A stretch of 37,194 nt of DNA from SAR86 cluster bacterium (GCA_002401885.1 NVUL01000018.1:3711-40904), one strand, 5' to 3'; numbered from the stretch's first letter, positions 16,083-25,020 are shown. Translations and numbers: made by a program. Notes: a model not told the origin generated them from the letters alone.

Positions 16083-16164
16083 GCCAACTGGGTTTAACCC
16101 TCTGGATTGAGTAAGAAAAGCGCTCACCAGAAGTGACTGAAGTTGTAAGCGAGAGGTGTAAGCG

Positions 16165-16950
16165 GTGCAGCTTGGAATAGTCACCCTGTTTCCAGAAATG
16201 TTTGCAGCCGTAACGGAGCACGGCATCAGTGGTAGGGCGGTACGCTCGGGTCTAATGAACCTCGCGTTATTTAATCCGCGCGACTATACGACTGATAAGC
16301 ATCGAACCGTGGACGACAAGCCATTTGGTGGCGGTCCCGGAATGCTAATGAAGACCGAACCGCTAATGGCATCGATAGCCGCGGCTAGGCAGGCAGTAGC
16401 TGAGAAGCAAACTGCGGGCGAAAGCGCTAAGGTGATTTACCTATCACCACAGGGCAAGACCCTGAAGCAAGATTCGATTATCGATCTTGCCCAGCGAAAA
16501 GGCATGGTACTGCTATGCGGTCGCTATCAAGGCATAGACAACCGTGTGCTTGAGAACGAGATTGATGAAGAATGGTCGTTGGGTGATTTCGTGATCAGCG
16601 GCGGCGAGTTGGCAGCGATGACACTGATCGATGCCATGACGAGATTTCAGCCTGGAGCGTTAGGCGATGAAGGCTCGGCGTTAGAAGACAGTTTTAGTAA
16701 TGGCTTGTTGCACAGCCCTGAGTACACCAGACCGCAAAGTTTGGAAGGTATAAAGGGTATCGTTGGTCAGGATGTGCCATCGGTGCTGCTCAGCGGGGAT
16801 CACGAAGCGATACGCAAGTGGCGGCTGAAGCAGAGCTTAGGTGTAACCTGGTTGAAGAGACCAGACTTGCTGCTAGCGATGTCGCTAGAGATCGAGCAAG
16901 AAGAATTATTAGAGCAGTTCAAGCAAGACTATGCCCGTGATAAAGCGTAG
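16165..16950 (+). CDS. trmD: tRNA (guanine-N1-)-methyltransferase TrmD
   Basis: A 261-residue SPOUT-class enzyme that methylates G37 of tRNAs to prevent frameshifting. Opening [15 protein letters not shown], the segment [14 protein letters not shown], the trefoil-knot motif [12 protein letters not shown] and the catalytic-loop region [14 protein letters not shown] are all visible. A GTG start is used, with GAGAGG about eight bases upstream. It is third in the ribosomal operon, 82 bp after rimM. Confidence 0.97.
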   Translation: MQLGIVTLFPEMFAAVTEHGISGRAVRSGLMNLALFNPRDYTTDKHRTVDDKPFGGGPGMLMKTEPLMASIAAARQAVAEKQTAGESAKVIYLSPQGKTLKQDSIIDLAQRKGMVLLCGRYQGIDNRVLENEIDEEWSLGDFVISGGELAAMTLIDAMTRFQPGALGDEGSALEDSFSNGLLHSPEYTRPQSLEGIKGIVGQDVPSVLLSGDHEAIRKWRLKQSLGVTWLKRPDLLLAMSLEIEQEELLEQFKQDYARDKA

Positions 16951-17045
16951 TAGCCTGAATTGCTAGTTAGATGAGGGTTTTGGGAATTTCGATTTACTAA
17001 GAATTTGGCAACTGCCAATCGCTACAAGAGTTCAGGAGCAAGACG

Positions 17046-17411
17046 ATGAGCAAGAATAAAATCATCCAACAGATAGAAAACGAACAGATGAGCAAGGAGC
17101 TTCCAGAATTTGGTCCTGGCGACACTGTTGTCGTTCAGGTAAAAATTCAGGAAGGCGATAGAGAGCGTTTACAGGCATTCGAAGGTGTCGTTATTGCACG
17201 TCGCAGCCGTGGCGTGAACTCATCCTTCACAGTCAGAAAGATTTCTCACGGTGTAGGCGTTGAGCGCGTATTTCAGATTTATAGCTCGGTCGTTGATAGC
17301 GTTACAGTGAAGCGTCGCGGTGCTGTTCGCCAAGCTAAGCTGTACTATTTGCGCGAACTGACTGGTCGAGCTGCAAGAATCACAGAAAAGCTGGAAAAGA
17401 AGTCGGGTTAA
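17046..17411 (+). CDS. rplS: 50S ribosomal protein L19
   Basis: A 121-residue L19, located at the 30S-50S interface. Signature segments [20 protein letters not shown] and [17 protein letters not shown] are present. It starts with ATG after AGGAGC and is the last gene of rpsP-rimM-trmD-rplS. An intrinsic terminator follows about 60 bp beyond the stop. Confidence 0.97.
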   Translation: MSKNKIIQQIENEQMSKELPEFGPGDTVVVQVKIQEGDRERLQAFEGVVIARRSRGVNSSFTVRKISHGVGVERVFQIYSSVVDSVTVKRRGAVRQAKLYYLRELTGRAARITEKLEKKSG

Positions 17412-17473
17412 CAAACCCTGGCTGCTGCCTCGGGATAGTGCTGGGGCGCTACATTCCAGCCAATCTGGGCCTA

Positions 17474-17507
17474 AAAATGGGAAGTCTGTCCGCAGTCTTC
17501 CCATTTT
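17474..17507 (+). terminator. Intrinsic terminator of the rpsP-rplS operon
   Basis: AAAATGGGAAG (17474-17484) pairs perfectly with CTTCCCATTTT (17497-17507) around a 12-nt loop. The stem's own 3' arm ends in TTTT. It lies 63 bp after the rplS stop and before the tandem repeat. Confidence 0.85.
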
Positions 17508-17542
17508 CATATCTGCCGATAGATTTGATATGTATTTGAGCC

Positions 17543-17717
17543 TAGCTTGATCTACGCTATGGTTGTTTACGAAGCGCAGAGGACTGAGCGCGCCGCGGCT
17601 ACGGGGAATTAAATTGGCCATGTTCTGGTCTAGCTTGTTCTACGCTATGGTTGTTTGCGAAGAACAGAGGGCTGAAGCCGGCTTGGCTGCGGGGAATTAA
17701 ATTGAACGTGTTCTGTC
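17543..17717. repeat. Imperfect 88-bp tandem duplication
   Basis: Unit 1 (17543-17630, 88 bp) and unit 2 (17631-17717, 87 bp) are about four-fifths identical. They share CTACGCTATGGTTGTTT and CGGGGAATTAAATTG blocks. A third start (TAGTTTGAGC, 17718 on) begins but diverges at once and supplies the -35 of the dsbC promoter. The units hold no convincing coding frame, and most differences fall in their GC-rich middle. Nothing else is visible in the 418-bp gap between rplS and dsbC apart from the terminator and promoter. Confidence 0.88.
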
Positions 17718-17721
17718 TAGT

Positions 17722-17750
17722 TTGAGCAGCAGATTATTAAGTGCTATAAA
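17722..17750 (+). promoter_or_regulatory. Sigma-70 promoter of dsbC
   Basis: TTGAGC (17722-17727), a 17-bp spacer and TATAAA (17745-17750) lie about 80 bp upstream of the dsbC ATG. The -35 falls in the partial third copy of the tandem repeat. Confidence 0.65.
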
Positions 17751-17829
17751 TAGCCCACACAGTATTTAGCCTCGCTTTGCGCGCCACACATCGCGGCTCG
17801 GGCACAGCAGGCCCAGAAGGAGACAAGCC

Positions 17830-18582
17830 ATGACAGTAACTATTAAGCCGGTGTTAGCTATGTTGGGACTAGCTTTGATGCTAGTTGCTGTCTCCGCCTC
17901 TCAGGCACAAAATCGTGATCAATCGCTGCGCGGCAAGCTCGAGCAGGCGATAGAGGTGGCATCCCAGAATCAGCTGGAAATTATCAGCGTGAAACCCACG
18001 CCCCTGTCTACGATCTATGAAGTCGAACTGAATACTGGCGAGATTCTCTACAGTGATATTTCTGGTGACTATCTCTTCGCAGGTGACATGTATCGGACCG
18101 GCGCTACGGGTCTTGTGAACATCTCCACAAGAGCGAAGCAGGAGCGAAGTCTCGTTAAAATCGCTGCCATTCCAATCGAGGAGATGATTATCTTCACGCC
18201 TGACGTGGTCAAGGCATCCATAACAGTCTTCACTGACGTTGATTGCACCTATTGCCGCAAGTTGCACAGCGAGCTTGATGATCTTATGGCGAAGGGCATT
18301 GAGGTTCGTTACCTGGCTTATCCTCGTGGTGGCGCAGAAGCAGCCTCGTACGACAAGATGATTTCCGTATGGTGCTCTGATGATCGTAAGAAATCGCTGA
18401 CTCAAGCGAAGAACGGTCAGAATTTACCTGCAGGCGACTGTGATTCGCCGGTTCTTGCGCACCATGCGCTGGGAAATGAGCTAGGCATTTCTGGCACGCC
18501 AGCACTGATATTCCCCGATGGCACAGTCATTCCCGGTTATATGGATGCTGATCGCCTAGCGACAATGCTTAAGATCAACTAG
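17830..18582 (+). CDS. dsbC: Periplasmic disulfide isomerase DsbC
   Basis: A 250-residue DsbC/DsbG-family protein that shuffles wrong disulfides in the periplasm. The signal peptide covers about residues 1-27 (hydrophobic core, then ASQAQ). An N-terminal dimerisation domain is followed by the thioredoxin fold with active site CTYC (139-142). A second Cys pair (MISVWCSDD and AGDCDSP) matches the structural disulfide of DsbC. It is kept reduced by a DsbD-type membrane protein; one such protein is encoded at 26127. AAGGAG precedes the ATG. The next genes are hom and thrC, as in Pseudomonas. Confidence 0.94.
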   Translation: MTVTIKPVLAMLGLALMLVAVSASQAQNRDQSLRGKLEQAIEVASQNQLEIISVKPTPLSTIYEVELNTGEILYSDISGDYLFAGDMYRTGATGLVNISTRAKQERSLVKIAAIPIEEMIIFTPDVVKASITVFTDVDCTYCRKLHSELDDLMAKGIEVRYLAYPRGGAEAASYDKMISVWCSDDRKKSLTQAKNGQNLPAGDCDSPVLAHHALGNELGISGTPALIFPDGTVIPGYMDADRLATMLKIN

Positions 18583-18674
18583 TAAGTCTCTTATTCCAGG
18601 AGCCTTGGCATCCCGTCGGGCTCCAACTCAACAAGCTCACTCTCTTTTAGAGACACCTCACCTCTCCGGACTGC

Positions 18675-18702
18675 TGGGTTTCTTGCATGTTTCCAGTATA
18701 AT
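18675..18702 (+). promoter_or_regulatory. Possible promoter of hom-thrC
   Basis: A perfect TATAAT at 18697-18702 has TGGGTT 16 bp upstream as a poor -35. It lies 35 bp before the hom GTG. No leader peptide or attenuator was recognised in the short gap. Confidence 0.45.
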
Positions 18703-18736
18703 TCGGCGCTCATATTGAATAAGTCCGGGGCCTTTT

Positions 18737-20068
18737 GTGAATTCTGAATCAGCGAAGTCAATTAAACCGCAGTCTATTAAGTTAGGCATCTGCGGTTTCG
18801 GTACCGTCGGTGGCGGCAGCTACAACCTATTGCAGAACAACGGTGAAGAAATTAGGCGCCGCGTCGGCTGTGCAATCGATGTTGTAAGAATTGCGTCCCG
18901 TAGCATCAAGAGCGGAGACGTCACCTCGACAGTCCAGATTAGCAATGACCCATTCGATGTCGTCAACGATCCCGAGGTGGACATAGTCATCGAGACCATA
19001 GGTGGTTTCGATCCTGCTTTCGAGGTGGTTCGTCAGGCGTTGACGAATGGAAAACATGTAGTAACGGCGAACAAGGCCCTTGTAGCAGAGCGCGGCAACG
19101 AGCTCTTCGCAATTGCTGAGGTAAATGCCGTGACCCTGTCTTTTGAGAGCAGCGTGGCGGGTGGTATTCCAATTATCAAGGCTTTGCGAGAAGGTCTATC
19201 TGCAAATAAGATCGACTGGCTGGCAGGCATCATCAACGGGACGGGTAACTTTATCCTGACCGAGATGGCCGAGAAACAGCGTCAGTTCGCCGACGTGCTC
19301 ACCGAAGCGCAGCAACTCGGCTATGCCGAGGCCGATCCGACATTCGATGTTGAGGGTATCGATGCTGCCCACAAGCTAACTATCATGGCATCGATCGCAT
19401 TCGGTATTCCTCTGCAGTTTGATAAGACCTATACCGAAGGCATTAGTCGTATTACGCCGGAAGACATCGGCTTCGCGAAGCAGCTGGGGTATCGAGTCAA
19501 GCACTTGGGAATCGCACGCCGTACAGGCAATGGTATTGAGATGCGCGTACATCCGACGTTAATTTCTCGAAAGCGCTTGCTGGCAAGAGTAGATGGTGTG
19601 GGTAATGCCATACTCGTGCATGGCAATGCCGTCGGTTCTACACTCTATAACGGCCCCGGTGCTGGCGCAGAGGCCACGGCATCTTCAGTCATCGCCGACG
19701 TAATCGATATCGCGAGGCAGAAGCTCGCAGGATTGAGCAAGCCACTGCTGCCTGCACTCGGCTATCTCTCGATGCATGATGGTCTCGAAGTGTTGTCCAT
19801 CGAAAAAATTGAGACAGAATATTACCTGCGTATTCCGGTGAACGATGTGGTGGGCGTATTGGCGAAGATATCTAGCATTCTGCAAGACTTCGATATCAGC
19901 ATAGAAGCGGTGATTCAGAAAGAACTCGATAGCAAGACAGTGCCAATTGTCATTCTTACCCACAAGGCGCTAGAGAAGAAATTGAATCTAGCCATCGACG
20001 CGATCGAAGCGCTTGACGATGTGAGTGGCGAAGTCATGCGCATCCGCGTCGAGTCATTTGAGGGCTAG
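18737..20068 (+). CDS. hom: Homoserine dehydrogenase
   Basis: A 443-residue monofunctional homoserine dehydrogenase, reducing aspartate semialdehyde to homoserine for threonine and methionine synthesis. The Rossmann motif GFGTVG (20-25), the catalytic-domain segments VTANKALVAERG and GIINGTGNFILTEM, and a C-terminal ACT domain (about 360-435, YYLRIPVNDVVGVLAKISS) for threonine feedback are visible. The start is GTG. It is separate from aspartokinase, unlike E. coli ThrA. It precedes thrC by 80 bp and both are probably on one transcript. Confidence 0.96.
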   Translation: MNSESAKSIKPQSIKLGICGFGTVGGGSYNLLQNNGEEIRRRVGCAIDVVRIASRSIKSGDVTSTVQISNDPFDVVNDPEVDIVIETIGGFDPAFEVVRQALTNGKHVVTANKALVAERGNELFAIAEVNAVTLSFESSVAGGIPIIKALREGLSANKIDWLAGIINGTGNFILTEMAEKQRQFADVLTEAQQLGYAEADPTFDVEGIDAAHKLTIMASIAFGIPLQFDKTYTEGISRITPEDIGFAKQLGYRVKHLGIARRTGNGIEMRVHPTLISRKRLLARVDGVGNAILVHGNAVGSTLYNGPGAGAEATASSVIADVIDIARQKLAGLSKPLLPALGYLSMHDGLEVLSIEKIETEYYLRIPVNDVVGVLAKISSILQDFDISIEAVIQKELDSKTVPIVILTHKALEKKLNLAIDAIEALDDVSGEVMRIRVESFEG

Positions 20069-20148
20069 CGTAGTAGTTGATTTCACCAAATATTGGCGTC
20101 AAAAAGATTGAGAAAGATGAGAGAAGAAGTGAGAGAAGGGAAGGAAAA

Positions 20149-21543
20149 TTGAAATACATAAGCACTAGAGGCGGGGGCACACCGCAGACATTCGAACAGG
20201 TTCTTCTAACTGGTCTGGCTCCTGATGGGGGCTTGTACGTGCCTGCCGAGCTGCCTCATTTCTCCCAAGAAGAATTAGTGTCATGGAAAAACCTTAGCTA
20301 TCCGGAGCTCGCGTTAAAAATCGTATCTCCCTTTATCGGCGATGAAATACCGACTGAGGCCTTGCGTAAGATAGTCATTGAGAGCTATGCGGAGTTCGAT
20401 CATCCCGAAGTGGCGCCACTGACTAAGCTCGCAGAGAACGACTTCATGCTGGAGCTGTATCATGGTCCTACCCTGGCATTTAAAGACTTCGCATTGCAGG
20501 TGCTCGGCCGCCTACTCGACTATGTGTTGAAAAAGAACGACCAACGCGTGGTTATCCTCGGGGCGACATCGGGGGATACCGGTTCGGCAGCCCTAGAAGG
20601 CTGTAGGCACTCCGAACAAGTCGATATTTTTATCCTGCATCCGCATCAACGAGTATCCGAAGTGCAGCGCAGGCAGATGACTACGGTCGTTGGCGATAAC
20701 GTGTTTAACTTGGCAGTACAAGGGAACTTCGATGACTGTCAGAGCATCGTCAAGGCCGCGTTCGCCGACCAGTCCTTTCTACCTGAAGAGAGTCAACTAG
20801 TCGCCGTGAATTCCATAAACTGGGCGCGGATAATGATGCAGATCGTCTATTATTTTTCGGCGGCACTTAAGGTGGGGGCGCCAGATCAGGCGGTTTCTTT
20901 CTCAGTTCCGACGGGAAATTTCGGCAACATCTACGCGGGTTTTCTCGCCAAGCGCATCGGGTTACCTATTAAGCAGTTAGTTGTAGCCACAAACAGCAAC
21001 GATATCCTGCATCGTTTCATCGATGGCAACGAGTATTCCACTACCGGCTTGAATCATACCTTGTCTCCAAGCATGGATATCCTCGTCTCAAGTAACTTCG
21101 AGCGCTATCTATTCGATCTATTCGATAGGGATGCAGAGCTGCTCAGAGAATTCATGTCGAAACTTGGTAAGGAGTCGCAACAGGTGTCGGATGAGAAGTG
21201 GCGGCAGATGCGCGAATGCTTCTCTAGCGCGAGAATCGATGACGCACTCACCTGTGAAACTATCGCGAAACTATTCGCCGAGACTGGCAAGCTTGTTGAT
21301 CCTCACACGGCCGTTGGAATAAGGGCAGCGAGAGAATGTAATGCTGATCCGTCCACGCCGATGATCACGCTATCGACAGCGCATCCCGCTAAGTTCAGCG
21401 ATGCCATCAACGAGGCTGGACTGGATACACCACAGTTGCCGCCTCACCTAACAGGGTTATTTGAGAGGGAAGAGCATTACAGCGTGGTGCCAAACGAAAT
21501 GGCAGCGGTGACAGAATTCGTAAAAAAACACTCACATAACTAA
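20149..21543 (+). CDS. thrC: Threonine synthase
   Basis: A 464-residue PLP enzyme converting O-phosphohomoserine to threonine. The N-terminus KYISTRGG with GLAPDGGLYVP, the PLP-lysine motif LAFKDFALQ (Lys112) and GATSGDTGSAA are diagnostic. The start chosen is TTG at 20149, with AAGG six bases upstream. An open frame reaches 20077, but the extra 24 residues are Lys/Glu/Arg-rich and unlike the family, whereas this start aligns with the known N-terminus. Its TAA stop is also the first three bases of the second multi-hairpin element. Confidence 0.95.
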   Translation: MKYISTRGGGTPQTFEQVLLTGLAPDGGLYVPAELPHFSQEELVSWKNLSYPELALKIVSPFIGDEIPTEALRKIVIESYAEFDHPEVAPLTKLAENDFMLELYHGPTLAFKDFALQVLGRLLDYVLKKNDQRVVILGATSGDTGSAALEGCRHSEQVDIFILHPHQRVSEVQRRQMTTVVGDNVFNLAVQGNFDDCQSIVKAAFADQSFLPEESQLVAVNSINWARIMMQIVYYFSAALKVGAPDQAVSFSVPTGNFGNIYAGFLAKRIGLPIKQLVVATNSNDILHRFIDGNEYSTTGLNHTLSPSMDILVSSNFERYLFDLFDRDAELLREFMSKLGKESQQVSDEKWRQMRECFSSARIDDALTCETIAKLFAETGKLVDPHTAVGIRAARECNADPSTPMITLSTAHPAKFSDAINEAGLDTPQLPPHLTGLFEREEHYSVVPNEMAAVTEFVKKHSHN

Positions 21544-21681
21544 GTTGCACAGGGATGTGCAACCATTGCCCGTTAAGGGCAATGCGAGTGCGCCAAAAGC
21601 AAGTGAAATGACACTTTTACGCCAGTTTTTGGCGCACGATAGTCAGTAAAAGTCAGGGATGGCTTTTTCTGTATCGAATAA
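21541..21681 (+). repeat. Modular multi-hairpin element, copy B
   Basis: Second copy of the element found upstream of ffh, without H1. H2 is 21544-21563 (GTTGCACA-GGGA-TGTGCAAC, perfect), H3 21564-21584, and H4 21589-21636 (TGCGCCAAAA/TTTTGGCGCA with a shared inner segment). H5 is 21644-21671, with a diverged stem but the same CAGGGATG apex. TGTATCGAATAA (21670-21681) closes it. It begins on the thrC stop codon and ends 11 bp before the recJ ATG, so it fills the whole gap. Confidence 0.9.
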
Positions 21682-21692
21682 AGAGGGCCCTG

Positions 21693-23432
21693 ATGTCACT
21701 ACTCGTTAAACGTAGAGCGGCAAACACCACGCTAAACCTTCCAGATTCTATGCACCCGCTACTTAGGCGTGTGTACAGCCAGCGCAATATAAAAGATGTC
21801 GAAGAGCTAGAACTTGGCTTGGAAAATCTTATTCCACCGCAACAGTTCAAGGGCATCGACGCCGCCATTCAGTTGTTGCTCGACGCATTGCAGCAACAAC
21901 AGCGCGTTCTCATCGTTGCCGATTTCGATGCGGATGGAGCGACGAGTTGCGTAGTAGCACTTACGGCTCTCCGACAATTTGGCTTTCAGCACACCGACTA
22001 TATCGTTCCCAATCGATTCGATTATGGCTACGGCCTGACACCCGAGATAGTCGAGTTGGCGAAGACACGAAACCCCGATCTCATCATCACTGTCGACAAT
22101 GGCATCTCCAGCATAGAGGGAGTCGCGGCTGCAAAATCGGCGGGGATAAAGACTCTCATCACCGACCACCATCTACCGGGTGAAAAAGCGCCAGATGCGG
22201 ATGCCATAGTTAATCCGAATCAGCAGGGCTGCAATTTTCCCAGCAAGAGCATCGCCGGTGTGGGAGTTATTTTCTACGTGATGTTGGCATTGCGCGCGAA
22301 GCTGCGGGAAGCGAATTGGTTCGAAGAAAGTAGTATTGCGGAACCCAACCTCGCTGACCTGCTAGATCTCATTGCTTTGGGTACTGTAGCGGACGTAGTC
22401 GCCCTGGATCGCAACAACCGTATATTAGTAAGCGAAGGCTTAAGAAGAATTCGTGCAGGACGCACCCGTCCCGGCATTAAGAGTCTCTTGGAAATTGCCG
22501 GCCGCAGCAGTGGCAGGCTTACCGCCTCCGATCTTGGCTTCAGCGTCGGCCCTAGATTAAACGCGGCGGGAAGATTGGATGACATGTCCACAGGCATCGA
22601 ATGTCTGCTTACCGATCATGAAGGGACAGCCTACAAACTCGCTCTACAGCTCGACGGGATGAATAAAGACCGCAAACAGATCGAAGGCGATATGCGCGAA
22701 CAAGCCTTCAAGTTCCTGCAGGAATTTTCATTAGAGGAGAGTGACCTTCCTGCGGCGCTGTGTATCTATGACGGAAGATGGCATCAGGGTGTTGTGGGTA
22801 TTCTCGCTTCGCGTGTAAAAGAGAAATTCAATCGCCCCGTTATCGCCTTTGCAGATGCGAACGATACAGGCAACGAAATAAAAGGTTCCGCCAGATCCAT
22901 CAAGGGATTCCATATTCGCGACGCGTTAGATGCCGTGGCCAGTAGCAATCCGGGCATGATAAGCAAGTTTGGCGGTCACGCGATGGCCGCAGGCCTGAGT
23001 CTAGAGAAAGACAAGCTGCAAGAATTCACCGAGGCATTCCAGAAACAAGCCGCTCTCCTGTTAAATGAAGAACTACTTCAAGCACAGATTTTGAGCGATG
23101 GTGTGATAGAACAGAGTGAGTTCTCCATGGAGACTGCCGCGGAGCTGATTAAAGGCGGCCCCTGGGGACAGGAATTTCCTGAGCCCGTCTTCGATGGCAA
23201 GTTCAAAGTAATCCAGCAACGCAGAGTAGGGGAGAATCACTTAAAGCTAGTGCTAGCGCCTGAACTTGCGCCGCAGCAAACCATCGACGCGATCGCCTTT
23301 AATATCGACAAACAAGACTGGCCGGCTCCAGAGATGACTGATATCGAGATCGCCTACCGGCTTGATATCAATGAGTTCAGGGGCAATCAGACGTTGCAGC
23401 TTATGGTTGAGCATATCCTCGCCTGGCAATAG
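21693..23432 (+). CDS. recJ: Single-strand-specific exonuclease RecJ
   Basis: A 579-residue 5'-3' ssDNA exonuclease of the DHH family, acting in recombination, mismatch and base-excision repair. Catalytic motifs: VADFDADG (75-82), VDNG (134-137), TDHH (157-160), and the DHHA1-domain GGHAMAAG (about 429-436). The C-terminal OB-fold region is present, and the length matches E. coli RecJ (577). ATG start. Any transcript from thrC must pass through the hairpin element immediately upstream. Confidence 0.95.
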   Translation: MSLLVKRRAANTTLNLPDSMHPLLRRVYSQRNIKDVEELELGLENLIPPQQFKGIDAAIQLLLDALQQQQRVLIVADFDADGATSCVVALTALRQFGFQHTDYIVPNRFDYGYGLTPEIVELAKTRNPDLIITVDNGISSIEGVAAAKSAGIKTLITDHHLPGEKAPDADAIVNPNQQGCNFPSKSIAGVGVIFYVMLALRAKLREANWFEESSIAEPNLADLLDLIALGTVADVVALDRNNRILVSEGLRRIRAGRTRPGIKSLLEIAGRSSGRLTASDLGFSVGPRLNAAGRLDDMSTGIECLLTDHEGTAYKLALQLDGMNKDRKQIEGDMREQAFKFLQEFSLEESDLPAALCIYDGRWHQGVVGILASRVKEKFNRPVIAFADANDTGNEIKGSARSIKGFHIRDALDAVASSNPGMISKFGGHAMAAGLSLEKDKLQEFTEAFQKQAALLLNEELLQAQILSDGVIEQSEFSMETAAELIKGGPWGQEFPEPVFDGKFKVIQQRRVGENHLKLVLAPELAPQQTIDAIAFNIDKQDWPAPEMTDIEIAYRLDINEFRGNQTLQLMVEHILAWQ

Positions 23433-23648
23433 TTTTTGCTGCCGCGCTGTGTGAAAAATCTGCGGGAACCTCGTATTTGAAATCTCCAGGGACTCGATAT
23501 TTGGGCTAGGTTGGATCCTCGGAATCGCGTTTTGTCTCAGGCTCTTTACAGAACAAGTTGTTTCAATAGGCTGGGTTTACAGCGTACACTTATGCTGTTG
23601 CGGAGGTAAGTTCCGCGTAGTTGCCTATCCTAACTGTTGGAAATCGCC

Positions 23649-24023
23649 ATGAATAAACTAGCGCATTTTGACATTCACTCCTCGGATACAAAGAAGTCTA
23701 AGGAATTCTACGAAAGAGTATTCGATTGGAAATGTAGCGCCTATCCCGGAGCCGAAGAGTTTTTCCGGATTAGTTCTTCTGACGGTACGGTAATTGGCGC
23801 TATATCCGGGCGGAAGTATAATCCAGATATTAAGGACATTTTCGGTTTCGAATGCTCGATCACGGTTGACGATGTTGAAGAAACCATTCGAGTAGTGGAA
23901 GCGGCCGGTGGTAAAACACTAATGGCTAGAACTGCTATTCCGCATGTTGGCTGGATTGCCAAATTTTTGGATCCGGAAGGCAACCTATTTGCAGCCATTC
24001 ACTATGACAGTGAAGCCGTTTAA
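23649..24023 (+). CDS. VOC/glyoxalase-fold family protein
   Basis: A 124-residue vicinal-oxygen-chelate protein made of two beta-alpha-beta-beta-beta units. The opening FDIHSSDTKKSKEFYERVF and the ending FLDPEGNLFAAIHYD are typical. It is probably a metal-dependent lyase, dioxygenase or resistance-like enzyme, but the substrate is unknown. ATG at 23649 is used rather than the TTG four codons earlier. It is the first of five small genes on the same strand between recJ and the DsbD-like gene. The 216-bp gap before it holds a GCGGA/TTCCGC hairpin and no gene. Confidence 0.85.
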   Translation: MNKLAHFDIHSSDTKKSKEFYERVFDWKCSAYPGAEEFFRISSSDGTVIGAISGRKYNPDIKDIFGFECSITVDDVEETIRVVEAAGGKTLMARTAIPHVGWIAKFLDPEGNLFAAIHYDSEAV

Positions 24024-24083
24024 TAGCGTTATGTGCACTAATATCGTGCCGCCAGATAATTCAGCTAAATGAAAGGAGCTGAT

Positions 24084-24479
24084 ATGTCTCACTATATAGA
24101 CGGATTCGTTCATCCCATTCCCCGCGATCGATTAGACGAGTACAAACGTCTTGTTGCAGCAGTCGCAAAGATTTGGAAGGAACATGGAGCACTCGACTAT
24201 TGGGAATGTGTTGGCGACGATTTGCATTTGGAGGGAACGCGCTCGTTCATTGATCTCGTTGCCGCTACGGAAGATGAAGCCATCTTGTTTGGTTGGGTCG
24301 TTTTTGATTCTCGTGAGGCACGTGACTTGGTCAATGAGAAGGTAGCAGCCGACCCGAGAATGGAGGAATTGATGGCTGCATCCAATATTGGATTTGATGC
24401 TCAGCGGATGGCGTACGGTGGGTTCCAGCCGTTCGTTTCATCGTCAAACCTGAATGAGAAAATCAAAGGAGCTGAGTAG
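24084..24479 (+). CDS. DUF1428 family protein
   Basis: A 131-residue protein matching DUF1428 (E. coli YbaA group; ferredoxin-like dimeric alpha-beta barrel). MSHYIDGFVHPIPRDRLDEY at the start and RMAYGGFQPFV at the end correspond to YVDGF and RMIYGGF in YbaA. Function unknown. The ATG at 24084 has AAAGGAG six bases upstream, excluding the in-frame ATG at 24069. It is the second gene of the accessory island, 60 bp after the VOC gene. Confidence 0.87.
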   Translation: MSHYIDGFVHPIPRDRLDEYKRLVAAVAKIWKEHGALDYWECVGDDLHLEGTRSFIDLVAATEDEAILFGWVVFDSREARDLVNEKVAADPRMEELMAASNIGFDAQRMAYGGFQPFVSSSNLNEKIKGAE

Positions 24480-24528
24480 TTAGATCTTAGTTTAACGGTC
24501 CATGATGTATTCTGCGATGATTCCATAG

Positions 24529-24963
24529 ATGAGTAGTTATTCAATTCGAAAAGAGCTGCATGTCCAAGCATCAAAAGAAATAATCTTTGATGCGCTGACT
24601 AACTCTAAAGAGATTGTGAAGTACTATCCGTTGTCAGAGGTAGTGTCAGATTGGAAAGTCGGCGGGGAAGTTCTTTATAAGGGTGAGGTAGACGGCGCCG
24701 AATTCACTGATTTTGGCATTATAGAAAAGCTTGCACGGCCAAACGAATACAGATATCGGTACTGGAGTGATAATCACGGCACTGAACGAATTCTAAAAAA
24801 CTATTTGTCCATTCACTATAAACTGATAGACGAGGAAAGTGGGACTAAGCTGGTTCTGGAACAGGATAACCTTCGCTCTAAGGAGTTGTTTGAGCTAATG
24901 AATGACATTGTGTGGGATTCATTGCTGGAAGGCTTAAGAATTCATGTTGAAACGGGTACATAA
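24529..24963 (+). CDS. SRPBCC (AHSA1-like) domain protein
   Basis: A 144-residue START/Bet-v1-like protein of the AHSA1 group. The N-terminal IRKELHVQASKEIIFDALTNS, the WKVGGEVLYKG strand and the C-terminal amphipathic helix (WDSLLEGLRIHVETG) support this. Such proteins bind hydrophobic ligands; no specific role can be given. Its TAA stop lies within the left arm of the first attC-like site, an arrangement often seen in integron cassettes. The region is more AT-rich than the core genes. Confidence 0.8.
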   Translation: MSSYSIRKELHVQASKEIIFDALTNSKEIVKYYPLSEVVSDWKVGGEVLYKGEVDGAEFTDFGIIEKLARPNEYRYRYWSDNHGTERILKNYLSIHYKLIDEESGTKLVLEQDNLRSKELFELMNDIVWDSLLEGLRIHVETGT

Positions 24964-25020
24964 CAAACAATTAAAAAAGGGTGGGTGCTGCGCACCATTC
25001 TAATCTTAAGGGCGTTAAGT
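24958..25020 (+). other. attC-like integron recombination site 1
   Basis: A 63-bp site begins with ACATAAC (R''-like, 24958-24964) and ends with GTTAAGT (R'-like, 25014-25020, fitting GTTRRRY within GGCGTTAAGT). The arms are complementary at six of seven positions. Between them TTAA can pair with TTAA, and a central GGTGC-TGC-GCACC hairpin closes the fold. Size, ends and imperfect dyad match attC sites. No integrase is in the window. Confidence 0.62.

Noticed and set aside
24480..24528. GTTAGAT just after the DUF1428 stop as an attC R' arm
   Set aside because: The only possible partner arm is about 43 bp away inside the gene with no complementary inner arms or hairpin.
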